A program made the translations under genes and the position numbers. Positions 30,147-40,376 of a stretch of 64,000 nt of DNA are shown here, one piece after another. The notes beneath the pieces are model-generated. The model had not been told where the DNA came from. It saw only the letters and a program-made list of their open reading frames with translations, and did not search any database. Positions within the stretch are counted from its first letter, which is position 1. Every line of letters starts with the position of its first letter. The stretch comes from Bathynomus jamesi (Eukaryota; Arthropoda; Malacostraca; Isopoda; Cirolanidae): positions 62,001-126,000 of the forward strand of contig JAJOZX010005624.1 of the NCBI GenBank assembly GCA_023014485.1, written 5' to 3'.

Positions 30147-31242
30147 CATGAGCATAACGGAAAATTCCTTTCCCTCGCCTCCTTCACATGGCTGTAAAAT
30201 TTCCAAACCCGTGGGCAAGAACCTCCAAAAGGAACGCTTATTTTACTTTTTGTTTCTCGATGTGCCCACCAAATTTTGTAGCGTCACCGAGCCTATAAAA
30301 GTGCCAGTCCACTTCAGGTTGCTCTCATTCGATCTCACTTGCCCATTGCTCAGGCCTCACTCAGCATTCACTCTTCATCTCCAATCTTAGTCATGTAACT
30401 CCACCCGCTCTCTGGCCTTCGTCGGAGAGCGGCCCGCCGTCCTTCAAAGCTCCATTCAGGTATACACGACGTTAATCATTTCCGTTGAGGCCCACTACTA
30501 TTTCATCCTCCTAGAAGCAACATCACTTCTTCAAAACGCAACTGATGCCATCCGTCCGTTTTCACCTCACTCAGCATTCTTTCAATTCGACCTGCGAAGC
30601 TACATTTCCTTTCACCAAAATTTCATCACACAGTCTGGCTTGTAAGCCATTTCGTCTTCAGAGTTAGCTTCCTCATCAAAAGCTCAGGTCTGTAAACCTC
30701 ACGTAGGCTACCAGCTCATTTGGCCTCCCGTTTATTCCGTGGTGCTAAACTACTTTTGCCTGGCCTACAAACTCAACTTACTCTCAGCCTAACCGAATTA
30801 GGCTCTTGAAAGTGTCCTCAATACCGTTCAAGCTACTCATGCATTTACGACCGCAGTTAGACCTATTCAGTTACTGTACCAATATCGTACTCTCATTACC
30901 TCAATTATTAATTGCTTAATTACTTATTATTGTGTGTTCAATACCGTATATCTCATTACCTTAATTAGTGTTTCCTTGTCATTACTGTGTCATTTAACTC
31001 TTATCCTGTATAAGAATCATTCCTTATTGCTAATAATCTTTCATTGTATTGCAGAAATTCAGTATAAATAATTAATCATTGTGAACAAATTATTCATTTC
31101 TTTTTCTAATTACACGAAAACCACAAAGTCATTTCTATTTCCTCATTAAATACTGTTTGTTTGGCTGAAAGGAGAAACTGGTAACCCAATATAATTTCCA
31201 TTTTAATTCATATACTATAGTGAGCCTACCGTTGGGCCACTA
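30147..31242 (+). other. Unassigned stretch with a promoter-like site
   Basis: No ORF with a recognisable domain was found. A TATAAAA box (30294-30300) is followed 33 bp later by TCATTC (30325-30330), a plausible arthropod TATA/Inr pair, and then by C/T-rich sequence. The composition recalls the U3/R of an LTR, but no partner copy exists in the window, so a solo LTR or a host promoter cannot be separated. Confidence 0.35.
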
Positions 31243-31245
31243 TAT

Positions 31246-31681
31246 ATGAGGGGTCCCGCGTCTTAAAGTACCTAAGCGCCAAAATTAAAATTCGTCAGAA
31301 ATCGCCTCCAAAGTTCAGCAATATTCTGGCAATAGTATCTCTGTTATTAATTGAGCTAGAACGTTTATTTTTGGCTAAATTAGAGTTTTAAGTATGCTAA
31401 TGAAGATATTGATGAGTTTTTGGAATAGATTTTCATATTTTATATTTTATATATATTTTTTTAATTTTCTTATTATGCCGAACTTTGGTGAACTTTTGGC
31501 TGGCGATAGAGGTGAAAAAAGTAGTTCGCTTCATAAGGTTTTCAACCATACTTCTAGTGTCGTTAGGTCATTATAACCCAAAACACGCGATAGAGGAAGG
31601 GTGAAAACAGTGATATCCATCAAAAACACGTTTTCGCCTGTGGTGGCGCTTAGGTACCTTAAGACGCGCGACCCCTCATAT
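31246..31681. mobile_element. MITE with ~38-bp inverted repeats
   Basis: The ends GAGGGGTCCCGCGTCTTAA and, in reverse, GAGGGGTCGCGCGTCTTAA continue into TACCTAAGCGCCA on both sides. The 435-bp interior has no recognisable coding sequence. TA occurs at both borders. The superfamily is unassigned. Confidence 0.75.
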
Positions 31682-32525
31682 ACATAGAGGTGGGTAGTAG
31701 TGAAGTGGATATACTTAAGTAGCTTTTTCGAGAATGTGCTTTCTAGAAAGTTCTTTTTTTATATAATACTTTTACTCTAACTTAAGTACAATCTTGGGAA
31801 AAATTTTGTACTTTAACTAAAGTACAATGTTGCGAAAATCTGAAAAGTACGAAGTAACAAAACAGCTGTATGCTTGACAATTTCATTCAAAATTGGTAAA
31901 CAAATTCTGGAAAAACCACTTTCAATCTGCCACCTCTCAATGTCAGGTATTGAGAGTTTGAGACGGGGAAGACGCCGAAACCGGATTATTCCAGATTTTG
32001 TTTACCCAAAACATTTGGGTTTCATTATCAGAAGAGTCATCAGTACAGTATTTTTAAGGTAGCAAATCACTCAATCAGCCAGGATAGATTGCAAAAATTT
32101 TGAAAATCAGCTGCTGTTGAAACTCAATAAAGAAATTTTTGTACATAATGCATACTTATTACAATAAATTATTAGATAATAAATTATAGTTCTTAATATA
32201 ATAATTCCTACCTATAATAATCCTAATTCTGTATCCTAATGAAGTCTGTTTGCCATAATGATGTTTATTTTATATTATTATATATTTGTAGTGTATTTTA
32301 TTTCATTTTTGATAAAGTACTTCTTACTTTTCAGTACTTAAGTACATTATAAAATACTTTTGTACTTCAACTTAAGTACTTTTGATAACGTGTATGTACT
32401 TGAGTACATTTTTAAAAGATTACTTGTACTTTAACTTAAGTAACAAATGAAAGTATCAGGTTGTAACATAAATTCTGCTCGATTAGAAAACGGACGATAG
32501 ATAATAGAATAACCTCAAGATAATG

Positions 32526-33625
32526 TGAAACAGCAGGGGCATACCTAAAGTATTTGGCACCCGGGGCGAATCCTTCCTTTGCCACCCACCATAAATAATT
32601 TTAAAATTTAAACACACAGAAAAATATATTATGTTGCAAGTAGATTTTTAAACAGTACAGTACTGTTATAAGCAAATTGGAAATAAGAAAAATGCAGGAC
32701 ATTAAAAAGTCAGTGAACAGGTAATACTGCATTTTATTTTATACAAAAAACACAGGAAATCCAGTTTCAACGCTCAATCTATTCTTCAAAGGTAAATAGA
32801 GAGGATTCACAGTCTCTGCTTTCGAGCCTTAATTTCTGCAAATTGATCAATGACCTCATCAAAATTCACCTTCTTTGTATATTCATGTTCAATTGAAAGT
32901 AAAGCCAGATTTGTCAATCTTGTCTGACTTATGGTCGAGCGAAAGAAATTTTTTATCAATTTCAATTTGGAAAAACTTCTTTCACATGAAGCAATAGACA
33001 CACAGACAGTCAAAAAGAATCTCAAATACAGTGACAAGCTTCGCAAAGATTCACAAAAATCCCATTTCACAATAAACTCCAGAAACTGCAATACTGTCCA
33101 TTTCTTTGCTTCTTCAACGCTGATTTTGGCAACTTCCAAATGCCTCCGAAGTCGTCCAATTTCCACACTGATATCTTCATCAGAGAATTCATCGAAAATC
33201 GGAGTCAAATTTGGAATATACTTCCGAAGTTCTTCTGTTGCAACAACCAAACTGTTTGGCTGAATAACAGCGAAGATTGACAGAATTTGATCCATTGCCT
33301 TAGAACGAATCTCCATTTCTTGATGAAAGTGATCAAGACATTCAAACATAGCCCTTTTTACTTCCTCTGGCAATGTGAGACCAGCATCCTTTGCCATCTC
33401 TCCTGGCATCCTTTTTCGGAGAAAGCTTTACTCTCCCTCTTCTCTCCATAGAAATGTCCATTTCCTCACACTTTGTAGTTGCATAATGAATGGCCCTCCC
33501 CACAATTTCATTAGTTTGAAAACTTGTACTGGTATTTCAACTCTCCCGATGGCACCCCCCTCTTGGCTGTCACCCGGGGCAGACCGACCCCCTCGCAACC
33601 CCCTTAGTACGCCACTGTGAAACAG
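32526..33625 (-). mobile_element. hAT element inside mariner, 8-bp TSD
   Basis: TGAAACAG occurs at 32526-32533 and 33618-33625, a perfect 8-bp duplication. The element (32534-33617) has ends CAGGGGCATACC and, in reverse, CAGTGGCGTACTAAGG. It keeps only the end of its transposase, on the minus strand. Confidence 0.9.
32807..33409 (-). pseudogene. hAT transposase C-terminal half
   Basis: An uninterrupted 200-codon frame ends in the hAT dimerisation region (FLTVCVSIASCERSFSKLKL, then RLTNLALLSIEHE). Upstream it contains helical sequence typical of the second half of ZMYM1-like hAT transposases. The zinc finger and first catalytic residues are missing, so the element is non-autonomous. The open frame suggests relatively recent loss. 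Confidence 0.82.
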
Positions 33626-33786
33626 TTTTAGAAATGTTGCAAAATACACGCGGCGACAGGTTCGCACAGGTTTTATCACGATACAGAATGACTTAGGCTA
33701 GTGTAGGATTAGGCTAATGAATATTTTCTCTGGTGTTTTTCAGAGTTACAACGCCACTCCTACGAAATTACAGTAATTGAAAAAAC

Positions 33787-34620
33787 ATGGAGCCCACGAA
33801 AGAGCATATTCGACATGCGATGCTGTATGAGTTCCATAAAGGATCTAACGCTAGTAAATCCGCAAGAAACATTCAAAGAGTTTATGGAAATGATGTTGTG
33901 AGCGAATGGATGTACAGGAGATGGCTTGAGAAGTTCAGAAATGGAGACTTCAGTCTGAAAGATTATCAACGAACAGGACAACCAAATGAGTTAGATGAAG
34001 AGTTGCTGAAAGCAACAGTGGAGGAAAACCCAACGGTAACTGTAAGAGAACTTGGCCCGCAACTCGGCGTTAGCCATATGACCATTCATCGTCATTTGAA
34101 GCTGTTAGGAAAAGTAGTGAAGGTTGGAAAATGGGTTCCGCATGATTTGTCACAAGCGAATCTTCAACATCATATCAACATTTGCACATCACTGCATTCT
34201 CGGCAACTGCAGGCACCGTTTTTGAATCGGATCGTCACTGGGGATGAAAAATGGGTCCTCTATAACAATATTAAGCGTCGACATCAGTGGCTTAGCCGTG
34301 AAACAAAGCCTGAACCTCAGCCAAGGAATGGACCCATCCAAAGAAAATTTTGCTATGCGTTTGGTGGGATATGCAAGGAATTATTCATTTTGAGATTCTG
34401 CCAGATAACCAAACAATCACAGCTGAAGTCTACTGGCAACAACTCCAACGATTGAAGATGACATTACAAGAAAAACGTCCTGCATTAATTAATCGCAGAG
34501 GTGTCCTATTCCACCAGCCAGGATAACGCGCGCCCTCACACTCCTCGAATCATCGCTGCCCAATTGGAGGCATTTGGTTAGGAAAAAATGCCTCATCCAC
34601 CTTATTCTCCGGACATCGCA
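33787..34620 (+). pseudogene. mariner transposase, frameshifted
   Basis: From ATG 33787 the frame shows the two helix-turn-helix motifs (LYEFHKGSNASKSARNI; VTVRELGPQLGVSHMTIHRH), then VTGDEKWVLY with the first catalytic Asp. A frameshift near 34340-34450 precedes the rest. FHQ..DNARPH-type sequence near 34510-34535 holds the second Asp and is disturbed by a small insertion. PHPPYSP near 34588-34610 holds the third. The sequence resembles Mos1/SETMAR-type mariners. Confidence 0.88.
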
Positions 34621-34824
34621 TAAAAAAAACTTTTCTACAGGTGGGAGGAGGTTATAGAAAAAGAAGGGAATTATATTGATTAATTTGTCATGATTTAATT
34701 TTTGTTGTGAATAAACTAAAAAATTCGAGCAAATTTGTCCTTATAAGTCCGTTAATTTTTGTTCTGAATGAACTAAAAAATCGAACAGAATATATGTTAC
34801 AACCTTATACTTTACCCACCCTTT

Positions 34825-34867
<43 letters not shown>

Positions 34868-34871
<4 letters not shown>

Positions 34872-36925
34872 GAATGAACTCAGAATGGTTCCCTGAGTTT
34901 TTTATGATACACACAGACGTGCATGGAACAAGGAACTCTTCTGGGATAATTAAATCCACTATAGTCCGAATAAGTAATGGTAAATGACAAATACCATAGT
35001 TTTTCTTTTTCATGATGCAAGCCCGACGTGGGCAACGGGTCTCTCGCAAAGAGGTCCCATAAATATAGCTTCCCTCACCAGCTATCTGCAAAGCAGACAG
35101 GATCCAGCTTTGGGACATGGATCTAGGGTTTAAAGCAGCCTAGCCCCACTACATTTAGAACCTCAATATAAGTAAAAGAATCATGTCAAGAATAGCGAAC
35201 CCAATTTTACCATGTCAAGAATAGCGAACCCAAAAGTTCCCATGTCAAGAATAGCAAACCCAATATAAATATCATGTAAAGGAAAAAGTTAAACATATGT
35301 AATCTTCACTTTATTGATGAAAGAATAAATAAAACAATTTACTGAAATGAAAATGAACCGTATACTAATTATTAAAAAGGAAATTGAGTGGCAATTGCGT
35401 TACAGAAATTAATTAACCTGTTTACTTTATTTCTTTCCATCCACATGAACTGTTATAAATAACCTGGAAGAAATTCGCGTTTGCATCCTCGCATGTTGTT
35501 AATTTTAGCCTTATGTCTTCCCCAATTGGGGAAGGGTAAGGAATTAATGATTTAAGAATTGTTTGGGTTCTTCCACATAAGCTAACGTAGTCTCTATTGA
35601 GATTGGTAGTCCTATTATTGTAAAAATACTTATTTTATTTATTTGCATTTATAAATTTGTTTATATAATAAATATTAAAATATTACAATTTCTCTTATGT
35701 TACAACTAGCCTAAGACCCGCCCTTCGTGCGGGTCGCGGGTAGCAAAAATTAACCAAACTATCACGACTTAACCTAACCAATCGTCAAGGGCGTACAATT
35801 AACCTAAAAAAATAAATAAAAAAACAATACATTTTTTTTTATTTATTTATTTTATATATTAAGAGAAGAGGATTCTTTATACTGTACGGCATTGACGATT
35901 GGTTAGGTTAAGTCGTGCTAGTTTGGTTAAATAAAAAAGATTAATATAAAAAGCATTTAATACGTCCTTAACTAATTACTTAAAATTGGGAAAACATAAA
36001 CTACCGTCTGAAGTTATGGAAACGTCCTTGAGGACTTCCCATGTCAAGAAAGGCGAACCCAATTTTACCATGTCAAGAATAGCGAACCCAAAAATTCCCT
36101 TGTCAAGAATAGCGAACCCTGCAGGTGTTGGGTTCGCTATTCTTGACATGATCCAAAGACTCGTTGCATTCACGTCGGATTGAATAAATCAAAGAAAAAG
36201 GGGTAACTATTATATTTTTAGCCAAAACCAAAACTTAAACCTAACTGGCAGAATTGAGTGTCCACTTTCAAGGCACATAACATGTCCGTTTCATGATGGG
36301 AATGAAACTCAGAATGGTTCCCTGAGTTTTTTATGATACACACAGACTGGCATGGAACAAGGAACTCTTCTGGGATAATTAAATCCACTATAGTCCGAAT
36401 AAGTAATGGTAAATGACAAATACCATAGTTTTTCTTTTTCATGATGCAAGCCCGACGTGGGCAACGGGTCTCTCGCAAACTCAGGGAACCATTCTGAGTT
36501 CATTCCCATCATGAAACGGACATGTTATGTGCCTTGAAAAGTGGACGCTCAATTCTGCAGTTGAGGTTTAAGTTTTGGTTTTGGCTAAAAATATAATAGT
36601 TACCCCTTTTCTTTGATTTATTCAATCCGACGTGAATGCAACGAGTCTTTTACTTATATTGAAGTTCTAAATGTAGTGGGGCTAGGCTGCTTTAAACCCT
36701 AGATCCATGTCCCAAAGCTGGATCCTGTCGCTTTGCAGATAGCTGGTGAGGGAAGCTATATTTATGGGACCTCTTTGCGAGAGACCGTTGCCCACGTCGG
36801 GCTTGCATCATGAAAAAGAAAAACTATGGTATTTGTCATTTACCATTACTTATTCGGACTATAGTGGATTTAATTATCCCAGAAGAGTTCCTTGTTCCAT
36901 GCACGGTCCGTGTGTATCATATATA
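34868..36925. repeat. 2-kb imperfect palindrome (foldback repeat)
   Basis: A unit beginning GGAATGAACTCAGAATGG occurs at 34869, recurs directly at 36298, and is present inverted from about 36510 to 36925. The inverted partner of 34905-35178 lies at about 36650-36920, and that of 36190-36310 lies at about 36475-36600. The symmetry centre is near 36480. One arm contains an extra MITE (35180-36152) that the other arm lacks. No protein domain was recognised. Both borders are TA tracts. Confidence 0.75.
35180..36152. mobile_element. MITE inserted in one palindrome arm
   Basis: Inverted ends start ATCATGTCAAGAATAGCGAA. The GTCAAGAATAGCGAACCCA unit is repeated about three times at each end. The other palindrome arm shows the uninterrupted site (TAAAAGACTCG), which proves the insertion and suggests a short AAAGA duplication. 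The interior holds another small inverted pair around AACCTAACCAATCG (35770 and 35895). Confidence 0.75.
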
Positions 36926-36932
36926 TATATAT

Positions 36933-37725
36933 ATGGGTGTGATATAACTAGTTACCTTTTTGGGTAACGGTAACTAGTTAATTTTCCAGTCGTGTATTTG
37001 TAACTGTAACTAGTCACAAACATCATTAAATTTGCAACTTCTCTGTTACTTTTTATGCGAGGGCAAAAAGTGAGAAGCTACTTTTTTCACAAGCCTCGCT
37101 TGATCCCTACATATTGTGTACAGTGCAAGTTTATTGACATGTATCTAATGCTGATATAAAATCTTATGTATTCGTTAAATCACACTCAATTTGAAAGAAA
37201 TGAACAATCTTGGCAAGTATCACTTGTTAGGGAAAATATTTTTATCAGGATCAGATGCTCGCTAAAACCAGGAAAAATGTCGAAAATAACTTTTGAAGTA
37301 ACTAGTAACTAGCGCCTCGGTGGTGTGTGGTTAGCGTCGCTGACTACGAATCCATCGCCCCGGGGTCGAGACCCGATGACGGCAGGCGGCGCGCAGCAAA
37401 ACTCAGCTGTTCATCCTTCCACACAATAAAGAAATAGTAGGTAAATAAATGGGTAGCCTGGTGGTCAAGACGCTGGGCTGCTGGTGGGGCGTGGTTCTGA
37501 TTCCACGTTAAATTGTAGGTCTAAGGTGGAGAGACAAGCTTGACATTCGTCGGAATGAACAATTCGGTCGGAAGCAAGACCAAGGTTAATAAAGTTACTT
37601 TTTTGAAGAAGCAACTAATAACTAATTACTCTTTTAAACCGTAACTAGTAACTGTGACTAGTTACTTATTTGAGGCAGTAATTAGTAACTACAATTAGTT
37701 ACATAAAATTACTGTCATAACACTA
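36933..37725. mobile_element. MITE rich in AACTAGTTA palindromes
   Basis: GTAACTAGTTAC-like self-complementary motifs cluster at both ends (36950-37020 and 37610-37705), and the outermost ends are loosely inverted (GGTGTGATATAACT; in reverse AGTGTTATGACAG). There is no ORF. A dimeric SINE (37312-37597) sits inside. A hAT origin is inferred from the terminal style. Confidence 0.6.
37312..37597 (+). repeat. Dimeric tRNA-derived SINE, copy B
   Basis: The same two-unit structure as 6590-6932, now on the plus strand. Unit 1 has GTGGTTAGCGTCGCTGAC and B box GGGGTCGAGACCC. Unit 2 retains TAGCCTGGTGGTCAAGACGC but has lost its B box. The shared body GTGGTTCTGATTCCACG follows. Confidence 0.72.
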
Positions 37726-37747
37726 TTTTATATATATATATATATAT

Positions 37748-38023
37748 CCCCGCAAGGGGGTTCTAAGCTCGTGCTCTTGAGTGCTCTTTGTGCTCGTTTG
37801 TACGTGCTTGTTCCTGGAGGTTTCACGTGCGCCCTCCCGGCCCTAGCACCCAAATATGATGGGGCTTGACTTTGCAGTCCTTGTCATGCTTGGTCTTTTT
37901 CCACTTCGACTGTCCCCTCCACCCTTTCTTTTTCCTCTGTCTTCCTCTCACTTTTTCTTTTTTTTCCGCCGAGATATGCCTTTTAAATAGAGGCAAATTG
38001 GTTCTTCCCGAACTTTAAAAAAA
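37748..38023 (+). repeat. Dispersed repeat R1, copy 2
   Basis: Near-identical to 28780-29062, from CCCCGCAAGGGGG to the A-rich end, with TA tracts on both sides. Confidence 0.72.
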
Positions 38024-38252
38024 TATATATATATATATTTTTTTATTTTAGTTACAAATAATTACTCTCTGAAACTCACGAAAATATTTTTATAATAAAA
38101 AAGTGAAAACGAACGAAATATTAATCTACCCTATAATTTAAAAATTCTTTCATGAACTTTCTTAACGTAAACTGAATACGATTCTTTTAGCAATTACGCA
38201 GAATTTTTATCAAATAATAATTTGCTATTAAAACCATGGTGTAGGTTGTAGT
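38024..38252. other. Unassigned AT-rich stretch
   Basis: No gene was recognised. The last 25 bp may extend the inverted repeat that starts at 38253. Confidence 0.4.
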
Positions 38253-38489
38253 CACTGATCTCTATAAATTACTGGATAGCGCATTAGCTTAAAATGTCGA
38301 AGTCACAAGTCTGCCATATTAGTACCTGTAGTACTTCCAAAATGAATACTAATAAACGCTTCTCTCTGAATTTGTGCCCATTCCAAGAAATATTGAAATA
38401 AAGTTAAAATGTAACGAATTGAACTTAAAAATTAAATTTACTTCTATTTAAGTATCTATAAATATATTAATTGCATATAACGCTGTTAC

Positions 38490-38912
38490 CTTGACCTTGA
38501 AGATATAACCCATAGGGGCGATTGCAAATCATCCAGTGGTGTGTAACATTTGTATAAAGTATCATCCTGAGCCCCTCATTTATTCAAAAGTTATGGAGCA
38601 GACAAGAAAATGCCATGTCCCCTTCTGTGACCTTGACCTACGAAAAATATGACTTCTGCTGTGACCTTGACCTTGAAAGTATAACCCAAGGGGTGGGCGA
38701 TTACAAATCTGATGGTGGGTAACATTTGTGTAAAATATCATCCTAATCCCTTCATTTATTCAAAAGTTATGGAGCAGACACGAAAACCACCGACCCCTGC
38801 TATGACCTTGACCTTGACCTTGACCTTGAAAACATTACCCTTCACTTATTCGAGAATTATGGAGCAAACGCGAAAAACACTAACCCATGCTGTGACTTTG
38901 ACCTTGAAAGTA
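38490..38912 (-). promoter_or_regulatory. Cluster of AGGTCAAGGTCA motifs (nuclear-receptor-like)
   Basis: On the minus strand the blocks read TCAAGGTCAAGGTCA, with four consecutive AGGTCA-type half-sites at about 38803-38830 and pairs at about 38494, 38626, 38664 and 38895. TCAAGGTCA is the binding consensus of FTZ-F1/ERR-type monomeric nuclear receptors. Occupancy and function are not shown. Confidence 0.4.
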
Positions 38913-38927
38913 TGGCCTTAGGAGTGG

Positions 38928-39409
38928 CAGGCCCGTAGCCAAGGGGGGGGGGGGGGGGAGGGGGATCAAAGCCCCGCCTGTAAAATAATATGCCCCCCTG
39001 GGAAAACCAACCGCAACGGCGTTCCATGCTACAAAAACGCCAAAGCCAACTTGTTTTACTTGCCTTTGAAAATAAGAGAATGAAGCAAATAGACATGTTT
39101 GAATTCCTAAAGAATTTCGCTAAAAAAAACTAGCCACATACAGTTATTCTAAAATTAAAAAAACTTACAAAGACTTTTATTTACACTAAATTTAGACTAA
39201 ATATTGTATTCTATAACCCAATATGCCTATCTATATGTATCGGTTTGATCATTTTTTTATTTAGCCTACGGTGTTTTACTTGTTATAGTTTGAATGTAAT
39301 TTTCTGCAGTATATTTCGATATTCACAAAAAAATGACATTCAATTTTTTCATTGTCCCCCCTGTCAATTTCTCCGCCCCTCCTACTGATTTGGTCTGGCT
39401 ACGGCCCTG
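38928..39409. mobile_element. hAT MITE with CAGGCCCGTAGCC ends
   Basis: Ends CAGGCCCGTAGCCAAGG and, in reverse, CAGGGCCGTAGCCAGACC are flanked by AGGAGTGG (38920-38927) and GGGAGTGG (39410-39417), a 7/8-matching duplication. It starts with a G run and has no ORF of note. Confidence 0.85.
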
Positions 39410-39715
39410 GGGAGTGGGCGATGACAAGTCATCTGGAGGTGGGTAACAATTGTGCAAAGTATCATCCCAATTCTCATTTGTTCAGAAGATATGGAGCGGG
39501 CAAGTATTGGAATTCTTCATTGTGGGAGTACCAATATGGCGGCTCAATGGCTTCAATTGGCCTATACATATGAATATTGACTGATGCGCTATCCAGTAAT
39601 TTATAGAGATCAGTGATTGTAGTACACAAGTTTTATACAAGCAAGATATTTAAAATTTAGTCATAATTATTCATTTCAGAGAACGACAGAAATAATTTCT
39701 TTATATATATAAAAC

Positions 39716-39860
39716 CCACAAGAAAAAAGAAAAATGATTCCAAGTCCTTTCGTGTATTCAGAAGTACACTTCGTCAGGGTGTACCTGCTGCAGTCATCCT
39801 ATAAAAGAATCCAAATTACCCTCATTTAATAACAATCATAATTGTTAAATGTTCAAATAG
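39716..39860 (-). repeat. Penelope-like terminal fragment with hammerhead-like core
   Basis: On the minus strand CTGACGA (39771-39777) is followed by a five-base stem GTGTA/TACAC with an eight-base loop and then GAAA (39748-39751). That is the order of conserved hammerhead core parts in Penelope-like terminal repeats. No coding sequence remains. Confidence 0.6.

Positions 39861-39861
<1 letters not shown>

Positions 39862-39944
<83 letters not shown>
39862..39944. repeat. (TA)n microsatellite
   Basis: Uninterrupted TA array of about 80 bp. Confidence 0.92.
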
Positions 39945-39947
<3 letters not shown>

Positions 39948-39948
<1 letters not shown>

Positions 39949-40125
39949 AATTATTTCACGAAAGTGACACGTGAAAAGTATTTATGATGAATAAAACCAC
40001 GAAGGAAAAAGAAACACAAAGGGGTGCTCAAGCGCTTTCGTCTAATGTTCCTGAGGATGTCATTAGACGAAAGCGCTTGAGCACCCCTTTGTGTTTCTTT
40101 TTCCTTCGTGGTTTTATTCATCATA
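39948..40125 (+). repeat. Penelope-like palindrome with hammerhead-like core
   Basis: Two perfect 62-bp arms (39985-40047 and 40061-40122) flank a 13-bp spacer. The arms are the same sequence family as the inverted arms of 26243-27302, without any interior. CTGAGGA (40051-40057), a GTC/GAC stem and GAAA form the core on the plus strand. It looks like two terminal repeats joined head to head. Confidence 0.75.
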
Positions 40126-40297
40126 TATATATATATATATATATATGAGTTAACTGTATTTATTCTAATTTTTTTGTGTGATATCGCTATTAATATATTA
40201 AGCCGAAACGATGAGGTCACGGATGGTGGTAAAGAAATCTTTGCTATTTGCCAGACACTACAGTTCTTATATACAAAATATAGATGTTGGTTTCATT

Positions 40298-40302
<5 letters not shown>

Positions 40303-40357
<55 letters not shown>

Positions 40358-40376
40358 ATATATATATATATATATC
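40303..40376. repeat. (GT)n followed by (TA)n microsatellite
   Basis: About 45 bp of GT followed by TA repeats. Confidence 0.92.

Larger units (their letters stand above)
32457..34807 (+). mobile_element. mariner element split by a hAT
   Basis: Inverted ends of about 30 bp containing AGGTTGTAACATA (32459 rightward; 34805 leftward) are flanked by TA (32455-32456, 34808-34809). The transposase remnant is on the plus strand (33787-34620). A hAT element (32534-33617) interrupts the leader. Confidence 0.85.
31685..34826. mobile_element. hAT-type MITE with AAGTAC repeats, split by a mariner
   Basis: The left end (31685-32456) starts TAGAGGTGGGTA and carries repeated ACTTAAGTA/AAGTAC motifs. The right end (34808-34826) supplies CTTTACCCACCC. 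This matches the widespread hAT ends of the CAGAGGTGGGTA type. The mariner at 32457-34807 sits between the two parts. The duplication is not clear. Confidence 0.65.
38253..39615. repeat. Element with ~32-bp inverted repeats and TGACCTTGACCT motifs
   Basis: Perfect or near-perfect inverted ends (ACTGATCTCTATAAATTACT and onward, 38254-38285 and 39584-39615) enclose tandem-like blocks. Each block has GTGACCTTGACCTTGAAAGT-type sequence followed by an ATTACAAATC, GGGTAACATTTGT, ATCATCC module (about 38490, 38620, 38660, 38800, 38890). A hAT MITE (38928-39409) interrupts it. No coding region was found. Confidence 0.7.

Noticed and set aside
36218..36967. Frames in the palindrome encoding the same peptide on both strands
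   Set aside because: The repeated peptide simply mirrors the duplicated and inverted DNA unit. No domain is recognisable.
38490..38912. CRISPR-like direct repeats
   Set aside because: Repeats are uneven in spacing and sequence, and no uniform spacers or cas genes exist. The context is clearly eukaryotic.
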